Shown: positions 20,484-29,375, counted from the first letter of the stretch. The stretch is 64,000 bases of DNA from Pseudomonas sp. ANT_J12 (GCF_008370045.1 NZ_VOBN01000002.1:310001-374000), one strand, 5' to 3'. Notes: generated by a model from the sequence alone, not told the origin. A program made the numbers and translations.

Positions 20484-21230
20484 ATGAATTACAACTGGGA
20501 CTGGGGCGTGTTCTTCAAGTCCACCGGCGTGGGCAGCGAGACGTATCTCGACTGGTACATCTCCGGGCTGGGCTGGACCATCGCCATCGCCGTCGTGGCC
20601 TGGATTATCGCGCTGTCGCTGGGCTCGATCCTGGGTGTCATGCGTACCGTGCCGAACCGCATCGTATCGGGCATCGCGACCTGCTACGTCGAACTCTTCC
20701 GTAACGTGCCGCTGCTGGTTCAGCTGTTCATCTGGTACTTCCTGGTGCCCGACCTGCTGCCGCAAAACCTGCAGGACTGGTACAAGCAGGACCTGAACCC
20801 GACCACCTCGGCCTACCTGAGCGTTGTCGTGTGCCTGGGCCTGTTCACCGCCGCCCGGGTTTGCGAACAAGTGCGCACCGGCATCCAGGCCTTGCCGAAG
20901 GGCCAGGAATCCGCGGCTCGCGCCATGGGTTTCAAGCTGCCGCAGATCTACTGGAACGTGCTGCTGCCCCAGGCCTACCGGATCATCATTCCACCGCTCA
21001 CCTCGGAATTCCTGAACGTGTTCAAGAACTCGTCGGTGGCCTCGCTGATCGGCCTGATGGAGCTGCTCGCGCAGACCAAGCAGACCGCCGAGTTCTCCGC
21101 CAACCTGTTCGAAGCGTTCACCCTCGCCACGCTGATCTACTTCACCCTGAACATGAGCCTGATGCTGCTCATGCGCCTGGTCGAGAAGAAAGTCGCCGTA
21201 CCGGGCCTGATCTCCCTAGGGGGTAAATGA
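20484..21230 (+). CDS. aatQ: Glutamate/aspartate ABC permease, GltJ-type
   Basis: This 248-residue inner-membrane HisM/GltJ-family permease has about five hydrophobic segments and the cytoplasmic EAA loop (GQESAARAMGFKLPQIYWNVLLPQA) that contacts the ATPase. VELFRNVPLLVQLFIWYF is typical of the amino-acid permease family. A GAGGGGAGACCCT site precedes the ATG. The stop overlaps aatM by ATGA. It forms the heterodimeric channel with AatM. Confidence 0.93.
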   Translation: MNYNWDWGVFFKSTGVGSETYLDWYISGLGWTIAIAVVAWIIALSLGSILGVMRTVPNRIVSGIATCYVELFRNVPLLVQLFIWYFLVPDLLPQNLQDWYKQDLNPTTSAYLSVVVCLGLFTAARVCEQVRTGIQALPKGQESAARAMGFKLPQIYWNVLLPQAYRIIIPPLTSEFLNVFKNSSVASLIGLMELLAQTKQTAEFSANLFEAFTLATLIYFTLNMSLMLLMRLVEKKVAVPGLISLGGK

Positions 21231-21901
21231 TGGAATTCGATTTCTCGGGCATCGTCCCGTCCCTGCCGGGTTTGTGGAACGGCATGGTCATGACCCTGCA
21301 ACTGATGGCGCTGGGCGTCAGCGGCGGGATCATCCTCGGCACGATCCTGGCGCTGATGCGCCTGTCTCACAACAAACTGCTGTCGAACCTCGCCGGCGCG
21401 TACGTTAACTATTTCCGTTCGATCCCGTTGCTGCTGGTCATCACCTGGTTCTACCTGGCGGTGCCGTTCGTGCTGCGCTGGATCACCGGCGAAGACACGC
21501 CAATCGGCGCCTTCGCGTCCTGCATCGTGGCGTTCATGATGTTTGAAGCGGCGTACTTCTGCGAAATCGTCCGGGCGGGCGTACAGTCGATTTCCAAGGG
21601 CCAGATGGGCGCAGCCCAGGCCCTGGGCATGACGTACGGCCAGATGATGCGGTTGATCATCCTGCCGCAAGCGTTCCGCAAGATGACCCCGCTGTTGCTG
21701 CAACAGAGCATCATCCTGTTCCAGGACACCTCGCTGGTATACGCGGTCGGCCTGGTGGACTTCCTCAATGCCTCCCGTGCCAGTGGCGACATCATCGGTC
21801 GCTCCAACGAGTTCCTGATCTTCGCAGGGCTTACGTACTTCACAATCAGCTTTGCCGCCTCGCTGCTGGTCAAGCGTCTGCAAAAAAGGTTTGCCGTATG
21901 A
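21227..21901 (+). CDS. aatM: Glutamate/aspartate ABC permease, GltK-type
   Basis: This 224-residue second permease subunit is hydrophobic throughout, with [18 protein letters not shown] and an EAA loop ([25 protein letters not shown]). Two adjacent ATGs (21227, 21230) overlap the aatQ TGA. The stop overlaps the aatP ATG, so translation of the three transport genes is coupled. Confidence 0.93.
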   Translation: MMEFDFSGIVPSLPGLWNGMVMTLQLMALGVSGGIILGTILALMRLSHNKLLSNLAGAYVNYFRSIPLLLVITWFYLAVPFVLRWITGEDTPIGAFASCIVAFMMFEAAYFCEIVRAGVQSISKGQMGAAQALGMTYGQMMRLIILPQAFRKMTPLLLQQSIILFQDTSLVYAVGLVDFLNASRASGDIIGRSNEFLIFAGLTYFTISFAASLLVKRLQKRFAV

Positions 21902-22632
21902 TCTCTATCAAGAACATCAACAAGTGGTATGGCGACTTCCAGGTACTGACTGATTGCAGCACCGAGGTCAAAAAAGGCGAAGTGATCGTGGTGTGCGGGC
22001 CGTCCGGTTCGGGCAAGTCGACCCTGATCAAATGCGTCAACGCCCTGGAACCGTTCCAGAAAGGCGACGTGGTGGTCGATGGCACGTCCATCGCCGACCC
22101 GAAGACCGACCTGCCGAAACTGCGTTCGCGCGTTGGCATGGTGTTTCAGCATTTCGAACTGTTCCCGCACCTGTCCATCACCGAAAACCTGACCATCGCG
22201 CAGATCAAGGTGCTGGGCCGCAGCAAGGAAGAGGCCACCAAGAAAGGCCTGCAATTGCTGGAGCGCGTCGGCTTGTCGGCTCACGCCCACAAGCATCCCG
22301 GCCAACTCTCCGGTGGCCAGCAACAGCGTGTGGCGATTGCCCGTGCGCTGGCGATGGACCCGATCGTCATGCTGTTCGACGAACCGACCTCGGCGCTCGA
22401 CCCGGAAATGGTCAACGAAGTGCTCGACGTGATGGTGCAACTGGCCCATGAAGGCATGACCATGATGTGCGTAACCCACGAAATGGGCTTCGCCCGCAAA
22501 GTGGCCGACCGCGTGATCTTCATGGACCAGGGCAAGATCATCGAAGACTGCAAGAAAGAGGAATTCTTCGGCGACATCAGCCACCGCGCCGAGCGTACGC
22601 AGCACTTCCTCAACAAGATTCTGCAGCACTAA
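21898..22632 (+). CDS. aatP: Glutamate/aspartate ABC transporter ATPase
   Basis: This 244-residue polar amino acid ABC ATPase (GltL/GlnQ group) has Walker [11 protein letters not shown]-loop [10 protein letters not shown], signature [15 protein letters not shown], Walker [13 protein letters not shown] and H-loop [15 protein letters not shown]. It powers AatQM. The ATGA overlap with aatM and a REP-type repeat 19 bp after the stop delimit the transport operon. Confidence 0.95.
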   Translation: MISIKNINKWYGDFQVLTDCSTEVKKGEVIVVCGPSGSGKSTLIKCVNALEPFQKGDVVVDGTSIADPKTDLPKLRSRVGMVFQHFELFPHLSITENLTIAQIKVLGRSKEEATKKGLQLLERVGLSAHAHKHPGQLSGGQQQRVAIARALAMDPIVMLFDEPTSALDPEMVNEVLDVMVQLAHEGMTMMCVTHEMGFARKVADRVIFMDQGKIIEDCKKEEFFGDISHRAERTQHFLNKILQH

Positions 22633-22650
22633 AAGCAATACACCGAACTC

Positions 22651-22784
22651 TGTGGCGAGGGAGCTTGCTCCCGCTGGGTCGCGCAGCGGCCCCAAACCTG
22701 CCAATGCCGGCTGTCTGACACACCGCATTGGCCGGTGTAACGACTGCTTCGCAGCCGAGCGGGAGCAAGCTCCCTCGCCACAGG
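22651..22784. repeat. Inverted repeat, GTGGCGAGGG family
   Basis: TGTGGCGAGGGAGCTTGCTC... on the left and the inverted GAGCAAGCTCCCTCGCCACA on the right flank inner GCGCAGCGGCC / GACTGCTTCGCAGCC elements. It lies between aatP and aauS. Confidence 0.87.
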
Positions 22785-22847
22785 TCCGCGTTCGACTGGA
22801 AACCAGAGCAAGCCTGTTGCCACGCTGGTTGACCCAAGGCATCTGTG

Positions 22848-24749
22848 ATGAAATGCGACCCCACTCTCTATCGCGCCGCGCCGCCATCACTCGCCGTGAA
22901 ACCCCGTCTGATTCGCCATCTGTTCCTGCCGCCGCTGATCATCGCCCTGATGATCGGATTGGGTTACATCGGCTTCTGGGTCAGTGAGCACTACGGGATT
23001 CGCAGCCTCAGCGAGAATGGCCAGCGTCAACTTGAGCTGCACGCCCGCGCCGTCGAGAGCGAGATCAGCAAGTACACCTACCTGCCCAGCCTGCTGGAAC
23101 TCGAATCCAGCGTTTCAAAACTGCTGGATGAGCCGTCGTCGGAAACCCGGCAAACGGTCAATGAATACCTTGAAGGCCTGAACCGACGCAGCCGCAGCCG
23201 GGCCATCTACGTCATGGACACCACCGGCCGTGTGCTGGCCACCAGCAACTGGCGCGATGTCGACAGTTACCTCGGTGAAGACCTGTCCTTTCGCGCCTAT
23301 TTCCAGAACGCCGTGCGCGGTCAGCCGGGGCGCTTCTATGGCATCGGCAGCACCAACGGCGAACCCGGTTATTACCTGGCCCACGGCCTGGAAGAACACG
23401 GCAAGATCATCGGCGTCGCCGTGGTCAAGGTCCGGCTCGAAGCCATGGAAGAACGCTGGCAGCGGGCGCGTCTGGAAGCCTTCGTCAGCGATGAAAACGG
23501 CATCATCATTCTCTCCAGCGACCCGGCGCGACGCCTCAAATCCGTGGTGCCGCTGAGCGACGAGACCAAGGAAAAACTCGCCCGCAGCTTGCAGTACTAC
23601 TGGTTCCCGCTGAACGAACTGCAACCCTTGGCCCGGGAAACCCTGGCTGAAGGCGTGGAGAAACTGACCTTCCCCGCCAACAGCGAACTGGCCTCCGACG
23701 AACAGGACATCACCTACCTCGCCCAGACCCGACCGCTGAGCGACACCCCGTGGAATTTCACCCTGCTCACGCCCCTGGCGGATTTGCGCCGTGAGGCGAT
23801 CAACCAGGGGATTCTGGTGGCGGTGGCGTTTGCCCTGGTGGCGTTCCTGCTGATCGCCTGGAACGAGCGACGCAAGGTCATCGCTACGCGTCTCGCAGCC
23901 CGGGAAGCCTTGCAGGAAGCCAACAATCAGCTGGAGCGTCGGATTACCGAACGCACCACCGATTTGCGTGCCAGTAACGAACGGCTCAAGGGCCAGATCC
24001 GCGAACGGCGTCAGGCCGAAGAGACGTTGCGCCGGGCCCAGGATGAACTGGTCCAGGCCGGCAAACTGGCGGCCATCGGCCAGATGTCCACCAGCATTGC
24101 CCATGAATTGAACCAGCCGTTGGCGGCGCTGCGGACCTTGTCCGGCAACACCGTGCGCTTCCTCGAGCGCGGGCAACTCGATGTCGCCAGCACCAATCTC
24201 AAGACCATTAACGAACTGATCGACCGCATGGGCCGGATCACCGCCAGCCTGCGCTCCTTCGCCCGGCGTGGTGACGACAAAGGCCAGGCCAGCCTCGGCA
24301 AAGCGGTGGACGCGGCCCTGCAACTGCTCGGCAGCCGCATGGAAAGCGCGCATCTGGACCTGCACCGCGACTTCAACGACGTGCAGGTGCAAATCGACCA
24401 GACCCGTCTGGAGCAGATCCTGGTCAACCTGATCGGCAACGCCCTTGACGCCATGCAGTCGCAACCGCTCCCCGCGCTGTGGCTGGAAGGCGAAGAGTAC
24501 GACGGCAAATATCGCCTGCGGGTGCGCGACAACGGCCACGGCATCGACGCCGAAGCGCGCAAGCATTTGTTCGAACCCTTCTTCACCACCAAACCCGGCG
24601 AACAGGGCCTGGGCCTCGGCCTGACCCTCTCCGCCAGCCTGGCCGCGGCCACCGGCGGCCATTTGGGCGTCGAGCACCCGGCCAGCGGTGGTACCACTTT
24701 CGTCCTCAGTTTACCGTTGGTAAGCCCCACTCCCGCCGAGCCAATATGA
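22848..24749 (+). CDS. aauS: Sensor histidine kinase AauS (DctB-like)
   Basis: This 633-residue membrane kinase senses acidic amino acids for AauR. TM1 is at about residues 24-48, a periplasmic PAS/dCache-type domain runs to about 310, and TM2 is at about 315-340. A coiled segment (ANNQLERRITERTTDLRASN) leads to the HisKA box IAHELNQPLAALR with H419, N-box LIGNALDA, and G-boxes DNGHGID and GLGLGL. GTG at 22845 abuts ATG 22848; I prefer the ATG. The stop overlaps aauR by ATGA. The family resembles DctB, sensor for C4-dicarboxylates, but the aatJQMP context gives the name. Confidence 0.88.
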   Translation: MKCDPTLYRAAPPSLAVKPRLIRHLFLPPLIIALMIGLGYIGFWVSEHYGIRSLSENGQRQLELHARAVESEISKYTYLPSLLELESSVSKLLDEPSSETRQTVNEYLEGLNRRSRSRAIYVMDTTGRVLATSNWRDVDSYLGEDLSFRAYFQNAVRGQPGRFYGIGSTNGEPGYYLAHGLEEHGKIIGVAVVKVRLEAMEERWQRARLEAFVSDENGIIILSSDPARRLKSVVPLSDETKEKLARSLQYYWFPLNELQPLARETLAEGVEKLTFPANSELASDEQDITYLAQTRPLSDTPWNFTLLTPLADLRREAINQGILVAVAFALVAFLLIAWNERRKVIATRLAAREALQEANNQLERRITERTTDLRASNERLKGQIRERRQAEETLRRAQDELVQAGKLAAIGQMSTSIAHELNQPLAALRTLSGNTVRFLERGQLDVASTNLKTINELIDRMGRITASLRSFARRGDDKGQASLGKAVDAALQLLGSRMESAHLDLHRDFNDVQVQIDQTRLEQILVNLIGNALDAMQSQPLPALWLEGEEYDGKYRLRVRDNGHGIDAEARKHLFEPFFTTKPGEQGLGLGLTLSASLAAATGGHLGVEHPASGGTTFVLSLPLVSPTPAEPI

Positions 24750-26074
24750 ACAACGACCTTAGTGTGCTGATCGTCGAAGACGACCCCCATGTGCTGCTCG
24801 GCTGCCAGCAGGCGCTGACCCTGGAAGACATTCCCTGCGTGGGCGTGGGCAGCGCCGAAGAAGCCCTGGAGCGGGTCGGCGACAACTTTGCCGGGATCGT
24901 CATCAGCGACATCCGCTTGCCGGGCATCGATGGCCTGGAATTGCTGACCCGGCTCAAGGCCCGGGACCGCAGCCTGCCGGTGGTGTTGATCACCGGTCAC
25001 GGCGACATCTCCATGGCGGTCGGCGCGATGCAAAAAGGCGCCTACGATTTCATGGAGAAACCCTTCTCCCCGGAACGCCTGGTGGACGTGGCCCGCCGCG
25101 CGCTTGAGCAACGCAGCCTCGCTCGCGAAGTCTCGTCGCTGCGTCGACAACTGGCGGAACGGGATTCCCTCGAAGGCCGGATCATCGGCCGCTCGCCAGC
25201 CATGCAGAATCTGCGTGAGCTGATCGCCAACGTCGCCGACACCTCGGCCAACGTGCTGATCGAAGGCGAAACCGGCACCGGCAAGGAATTGGTCGCCCGG
25301 TGCCTGCATGACTTCAGTCGCCGCCACACCAAACAATTCGTCGCGCTGAACTGCGGCGGTCTGCCGGAGAACCTGTTCGAAAGCGAAATCTTCGGCCACG
25401 AAGCCAACGCCTTCACCGGCGCCGGCAAGCGGCGGATCGGCAAGATCGAACACGCCGACGGCGGCACGCTGTTCCTCGATGAAGTGGAAAGCATGCCGCT
25501 GCCATTGCAGATCAAACTGCTGCGGGTGTTGCAGGAACGCACCCTCGAACGCCTCGGTTCGAACCAGAGCGTAGCGGTGGATTGCCGGGTGATCGCGGCG
25601 ACCAAATCCGACCTCGACGAGTCGAGCAAAAAGGGCGAATTCCGTAGCGACCTGTATTACCGCCTCAACGTGGTGACCCTGGAACTGCCGCCGCTGCGCG
25701 AGCGCCGCGAAGACATCCTGCAACTGTTCGAACACTTCCTGCAGCAGTCGTCCCTGCGCTTCGACCGCGCGGTGCCGGAGCTGGACAACCAGACCCTGTC
25801 CAACCTGATGAGCCACGACTGGCCGGGCAACGTGCGAGAGCTGCGCAACGTCGCCGAGCGTTACGCCCTCGGTTTGCCCGCGTTCAAGAAGTCCGGCGCC
25901 AGCGGCAGCAATCAGGGCCTGGCCTTCGCCGAAGCGGTGGAAGCTTTCGAGCGCAACCTGCTCAACGACGCCTTGCAGCGCAGCGGCGGCAACCTGACCC
26001 AGGCCAGCCTGGAACTGGGGATGGCCAAGACCACGCTGTTCGACAAGGTTAAAAAGTACGGGCTGAGCCACTGA
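24746..26074 (+). CDS. aauR: Sigma-54 response regulator AauR (DctD-like)
   Basis: This 442-residue NtrC-family activator has a receiver domain (residues 1-120; LIVEDD acidic pocket, phosphoacceptor in VISDIRLPG, K in MEKPF), an AAA+ domain with Walker A GETGTGKE and Walker B GGTLFLDEVES, and a C-terminal Fis-type HTH (GGNLTQASLELGMAKTTLFDKVK). The sigma-54 contact loop reads NAFTGA (N221) instead of GAFTGA. It would act at the boxes and -24/-12 promoter before aatJ. The ATGA overlap with aauS couples the pair. Confidence 0.9.
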   Translation: MNNDLSVLIVEDDPHVLLGCQQALTLEDIPCVGVGSAEEALERVGDNFAGIVISDIRLPGIDGLELLTRLKARDRSLPVVLITGHGDISMAVGAMQKGAYDFMEKPFSPERLVDVARRALEQRSLAREVSSLRRQLAERDSLEGRIIGRSPAMQNLRELIANVADTSANVLIEGETGTGKELVARCLHDFSRRHTKQFVALNCGGLPENLFESEIFGHEANAFTGAGKRRIGKIEHADGGTLFLDEVESMPLPLQIKLLRVLQERTLERLGSNQSVAVDCRVIAATKSDLDESSKKGEFRSDLYYRLNVVTLELPPLRERREDILQLFEHFLQQSSLRFDRAVPELDNQTLSNLMSHDWPGNVRELRNVAERYALGLPAFKKSGASGSNQGLAFAEAVEAFERNLLNDALQRSGGNLTQASLELGMAKTTLFDKVKKYGLSH

Positions 26075-26412
26075 TGGACCTGATTCTCAAAGCGGCGCTG
26101 GGCGCGGGCGTGGTGCTAATCCTCGCGGCCCTGGCCAAAACCAGAAACTATTACATCGCCGGCCTGGTGCCGCTGTTTCCGACCTTTGCGTTGATTGCGC
26201 ACTACATCGTCGGCAAGGGCCGTTCAGTGGAGGATCTGAAAACCACCATCGTGTTTGGCATGTGGTCGATCATTCCGTATTTCGTCTATTTGGCGACGTT
26301 GTACGTGATGGTCGATCGGATGCGGTTGGAGGCTTCGCTGGCGGTGGCGGCGGTAGGCTGGTTGATTGCCGCGACAGTGCTCGTGTCAGTCTGGGTTCGC
26401 CTGCACGCCTGA
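26074..26412 (+). CDS. glpM: GlpM family inner-membrane protein
   Basis: This 112-residue hydrophobic protein has three to four predicted TM helices and the conserved core NYYIAGLVPLFPTFALIAHY, plus FGMWSIIPYF, which I recognise from Pseudomonas GlpM. In P. aeruginosa GlpM is linked to glpD and to alginate production, and its mechanism is unknown. Here it is not next to glpD: its ATG overlaps the aauR stop by one base, so it would be expressed with the sensor pair. Confidence 0.78.
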   Translation: MDLILKAALGAGVVLILAALAKTRNYYIAGLVPLFPTFALIAHYIVGKGRSVEDLKTTIVFGMWSIIPYFVYLATLYVMVDRMRLEASLAVAAVGWLIAATVLVSVWVRLHA

Positions 26413-26418
26413 CACCCT

Positions 26419-26512
26419 TGTAGGAGCGAGGCTTGCCCGCGAAAACGGTGTGTCAGGCAACATTGATGTCGGCTGACAGTCCGTCTTCGCGGGCAAGCCT
26501 CGCTCCTACAGG
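26419..26512. repeat. REP-type inverted repeat pair (GTAGGAGC family)
   Basis: TGTAGGAGCGAGGCTTGCC... and ...GGCAAGCCTCGCTCCTACAGG flank about 45 bp directly after glpM. Confidence 0.87.
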
Positions 26513-26519
26513 TTTGATT

Positions 26520-26621
26520 GATCGTTCCCACGCTCTGCGTGGGAATGCCTCTAGGGACGCTCCGCGTCCAGTGACGCGGAGCGTCACGGGCTGCATTCCC
26601 ACGCAGAGCGTGGAAATGATC
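26520..26621. repeat. Inverted repeat, GATCGTTCCCACGC family
   Basis: GATCGTTCCCACGCTCTGCG... and ...CGCAGAGCGTGGAAATGATC flank an inner GACGCTCCGCGTC/GACGCGGAGCGTC palindrome. It is placed 7 bp after the preceding REP pair. The remaining 109 bp before the next gene show no other feature. Confidence 0.87.
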
Positions 26622-26730
26622 ATCAGGTGCTGGCCCGCCCCTTGCATTTACCCCCACAGCCCTCCCGGCCGGCCTTCATGTTCGATGACGTCGGTGTCCG
26701 GGGGCGTCTGCCAAAGGGTGAATCCTGACC

Positions 26731-27126
26731 GTGAACTTCCTAGATCCCGACCTGACCCTCACCGTGGTCCTGCTGGTCGCCTTTTCCATCGTGCTGGACG
26801 TTATCGGTCAGCTCTGTTTCAAGCTCGGCCTCGACCGTTTGCCCGAACTCGAAGGCGGGTTTCGGCTGAACGCTTTCTGGGGCCAGGTGTTCAACGCGCC
26901 GTTGCTGTGGTGCGGGATCGGCGCCTACACGCTTGAGTTTTTCGTCTGGCTGGAGGCCCTGTCCCGGGCGCCCCTGAGCCTGTTGTTCCCGGCCGGGGCC
27001 CTGGCCTATTGCGGCGTGGTGCTGGCGGGCAAAGTCGTGCTCGGCGAAACCGTCAGCCGTCGGCGCTGGCTCGCCACCCTGGTGATTACGTTGGGCGTGA
27101 TGCTCGTGTGTGCCGGCCATGCGTGA
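26731..27126 (+). CDS. Half-size DMT/EamA-like membrane protein, first of pair
   Basis: This 131-residue protein has four predicted TM helices, resembling one EamA repeat or an SMR/ArnE-type subunit. Visible features are a first helix with GQLCFKLGLDRLP (a glutamine/lysine face), FVWLEALSRAPLSLLFP, and an ending GVMLVCAGHA. The start is GTG at 26731 with weak upstream purines. Its coding end overlaps the following, similar gene by 8 nt, so the two probably form a heterodimeric transporter like other paired small DMT proteins. Substrate unknown; ArnE/ArnF-like lipid-sugar flipping and small-molecule efflux are both possible. Confidence 0.65.
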   Translation: MNFLDPDLTLTVVLLVAFSIVLDVIGQLCFKLGLDRLPELEGGFRLNAFWGQVFNAPLLWCGIGAYTLEFFVWLEALSRAPLSLLFPAGALAYCGVVLAGKVVLGETVSRRRWLATLVITLGVMLVCAGHA

Positions 27127-27520
27127 TTCGAAATCGATGGATTGGCTGCACGGGCGCCTCGGCACGATCGTGCTCTGGGCGCTGCTGATTATTCTGGAAA
27201 GCGCCGGGCAGATTGCGACCAAGGTCGGCGGTGATCAGCTCGGGCAGATGACCTTTACCCTGCACTGGCTGCAAGCCGTGATCGTGGACCCGGGCGTGTT
27301 GTTTGCGGTGGGCTGCGGCATCGGCGCGTTTTTCGTATGGATGCTGATTTTGCGGCGCAGCAGCTTGTCCCTGGCGTTTCCCCTGAGTTCATTGGTGTTT
27401 GTCGGGGTGTTGCTGGGGTCATGGCTGGGATTGGGTGAGCAGATCAGCGTGCTGCACTGGGTGGGCGTGGTGGTGATCATCGGCGGGATTGCGTTGCTGG
27501 CCGAGGGCGAACAAACCTGA
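27119..27520 (+). CDS. Half-size DMT/EamA-like membrane protein, second of pair
   Basis: This 133-residue protein with four predicted TM helices is a diverged paralogue of the gene before it. Shared features are the first-helix ESAGQIATKVGGDQL (compare DVIGQLCFKLGLDRL), FFVWMLILRRSSLSLAFPLSSL, and a closing GVVVIIGGIALL helix. ATG at 27119 lies inside the end of the upstream gene. The twin arrangement fits a two-subunit transporter in the inner membrane. The substrate cannot be read from sequence. Confidence 0.68.
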   Translation: MRDSKSMDWLHGRLGTIVLWALLIILESAGQIATKVGGDQLGQMTFTLHWLQAVIVDPGVLFAVGCGIGAFFVWMLILRRSSLSLAFPLSSLVFVGVLLGSWLGLGEQISVLHWVGVVVIIGGIALLAEGEQT

Positions 27521-27536
27521 AGCCAACACAATCTAC

Positions 27537-27669
27537 TGTGGCGAGGGGGCTTGCCCCCGTTGGGTGGCGAAGCCGCCCCCTATGCAGCTAATGCGGTCCC
27601 TCAGGTAAACCGCAACTACCGGGTTTACGACTGCTTCGCAGCCGAACGGGGGCAAGCCCCCTCGCCACA
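27537..27669. repeat. Inverted repeat, GTGGCGAGGG family
   Basis: TGTGGCGAGGGGGCTTGCCC... and ...GGGCAAGCCCCCTCGCCACA flank inner GGCGAAGCCGCCCC / GACTGCTTCGCAGCC elements, between two convergent genes. Confidence 0.87.
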
Positions 27670-27706
27670 AAAGCTCGCTCGCCACAGAGGCACCAGTGTG
27701 CTCGGG

Positions 27707-28459
27707 TCAATCGAACTTATAGGCCACCGCCGCCTGCACTTCCCCCTGATCGGCCTGCCCCACCTGTTTGACGATGCTGCTGTCCGCCGCTGAACCCGTC
27801 AGATGAATCCAACTGGCACTGGTCAGCAACGACCAATGCGTCGCCAGGGGAAACTCGAAGCTCTGGGTCAACGCCACGTTCTGCCACCCGCCCCCGGCGT
27901 TGTACCGGGCGATGCCCGAAGCCTGAGACTCAGCGCCACCCACCCCAAAAAACGCCTGATTTTGCCGCCCATCGGCGAAGTGCGCGGTCAGGTTGCTGCT
28001 GCCAATCACCCCGCCGCCCAGCGGATAACCGATCTCGCCCCCCACTCGTCCAACCACACCGTCAGGCCCGCCAACCGCCTCGCCTACCGAAGCAAACACC
28101 CGCCAGAAATCGGCCGGGGCGTACTGCACGAATCCACCGACAACGCCCATGTCCGGCACATCGTGCAAGCCCTGCAAGCTGCCATTGGCGGTGCGCCCCG
28201 GCAGGTAATTGGCGAACGGTCCGGCGCTGAAACCGTTGCTCTTCAACGCACTCCAGGTCAGCCCGTCGTCGGTGCTGAGGCTGACATCGCCCCAGTCCAG
28301 ATCGACATACGGCACCGGCCGGACTTCATGGCGGCTGCCGGTCGGATCATGCGGCTGATAGCTCAACCCCGCCCCCGCCTCCCCGGTGATGCCATCGGCC
28401 AAAACACTGGCTGACACGCAAGCCAGCGCCGCAAACAGAGCAACTGTAATCCTCGACAT
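27707..28459 (-). CDS. MipA/OmpV family outer-membrane protein
   Basis: This 250-residue protein has a signal peptide (MSRITVALFAALACVSASVLA) followed by a beta-barrel-like mature region rich in alternating aromatic/glycine residues (VPYVDLDWGDVSLSTDDGL, GEIGYPLGGGV, AAVAYKFD with a C-terminal aromatic/acidic end). It matches the MipA/OmpV pattern: a scaffold or porin-like outer-membrane protein. ATG at 28459 follows GGAAGGG at proper spacing. It diverges from the HAD operon and could share its regulatory region. Confidence 0.72.
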   Translation of the reverse strand: MSRITVALFAALACVSASVLADGITGEAGAGLSYQPHDPTGSRHEVRPVPYVDLDWGDVSLSTDDGLTWSALKSNGFSAGPFANYLPGRTANGSLQGLHDVPDMGVVGGFVQYAPADFWRVFASVGEAVGGPDGVVGRVGGEIGYPLGGGVIGSSNLTAHFADGRQNQAFFGVGGAESQASGIARYNAGGGWQNVALTQSFEFPLATHWSLLTSASWIHLTGSAADSSIVKQVGQADQGEVQAAVAYKFD

Positions 28460-28530
28460 GAGGCCCTTCCTTAACAAGACATGCGCGCATCAATCCTCTT
28501 TTCACCCGCCTCGCGCAAGCACTCATGTTG

Positions 28531-28548
28531 TTTGTAGCGACCTACAAA
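28531..28548 (+). promoter_or_regulatory. Palindromic candidate enhancer upstream of HAD operon
   Basis: TTTGTAGCGACCTACAAA has perfect 7-bp arms and a 4-bp centre, with an extra TTGTAG half-site at 28551-28556. The centre lies near -97 relative to the predicted sigma-54 start, a typical position for an NtrC-type activator site. Confidence 0.55.
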
Positions 28549-28609
28549 AATTGTAGCTTCGCCGACACATCATCCCGCCAGAACCCCGTAGATACGGGGC
28601 CAAACCCGA

Positions 28610-28626
28610 TTGGCACAGTCCCTGCT
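28610..28626 (+). promoter_or_regulatory. Sigma-54 promoter of HAD-aminotransferase-hydrolase operon
   Basis: TTGGCACAGTCCCTGCT has the -24 TGGCAC and -12 TGC elements with GG and GC exactly 10 nt apart. Transcription would start near 28637, 40 bp before the ATG. A sigma-54 activator gene lies at the far end of the same cluster. Confidence 0.78.
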
Positions 28627-28676
28627 CTACCCCTTTGGCAAGCGCAAACAGCGCGCCCTGCCCAATAGGTAAACAG

Positions 28677-29375
28677 ATGAACGATTGGCATATCGTGTGT
28701 GATTTCGACGGGACCATCACCCGCACCGACGTGATCGACAGCATCCTCCAGCGCTTCGCCGACCCGAGTTGGGAAGCGATCGAAGACGAGTGGCTGCAAG
28801 GCGACATTGGTTCGCGTGAATGCCTCAGCCGCCAGCTCTCGCTGGTCAAGGCCACGCCGACCGAACTGCTCGCCTTTTTCGACACGATCGAAATCGACCC
28901 GGACTTCCCCGACTTCGTCGACCACGTGATCGGCCTCGGCGCGTCCCTGGAAGTGGTCAGCGACGGCATCGAGCAAGGCATCGCGCGGATCCTCGCGCGC
29001 AATTACGTCAGCCTGCTGCCGATCCTCGCCAACCGCTTGCGCCAACTCGGCCACGACAGCTGGCGCATCGACTTTCCGTACGCCAGCGACGCCTGCCGTG
29101 CCGCCTCCGGCAACTGCAAATGCAAGTCCACGCCCAAGGGCAAACGCGTGCTGGTGATCGGTGACGGTCAGTCGGACATGTGCGTGGCCGCCACCGCCGA
29201 TTTCGTGTTCGCCAAGGATCGCCTGGCCGAACACTGCGAGCGTAACGGCATTGCCTACGCGCGCTTCGACAGCTTCGCCGAACTCCCGGCCCTGCTGGCC
29301 AAACTGCCAGCCGCGAGCGCCGCCAACACCACCCCTTTCAACGTCGAAACACAGGAACTCTTCCATCATGTCTGA
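28677..29375 (+). CDS. HAD-IB (MtnX-like) phosphatase
   Basis: This 232-residue haloacid-dehalogenase-fold hydrolase has motif I DFDGTIT (nucleophile D9, acid D11), motif II region VVSDG, and motif III/IV GDGQSDM. A cysteine pair CKCK near residue 148 sits where MtnX/phosphoserine-phosphatase-like relatives have a small cap. It should dephosphorylate a small metabolite, but methionine-salvage neighbours are absent, so the MtnX name is only structural. ATG at 28677 is the first start after the sigma-54 promoter. It overlaps the aminotransferase gene by 8 nt. Confidence 0.82.
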   Translation: MNDWHIVCDFDGTITRTDVIDSILQRFADPSWEAIEDEWLQGDIGSRECLSRQLSLVKATPTELLAFFDTIEIDPDFPDFVDHVIGLGASLEVVSDGIEQGIARILARNYVSLLPILANRLRQLGHDSWRIDFPYASDACRAASGNCKCKSTPKGKRVLVIGDGQSDMCVAATADFVFAKDRLAEHCERNGIAYARFDSFAELPALLAKLPAASAANTTPFNVETQELFHHV

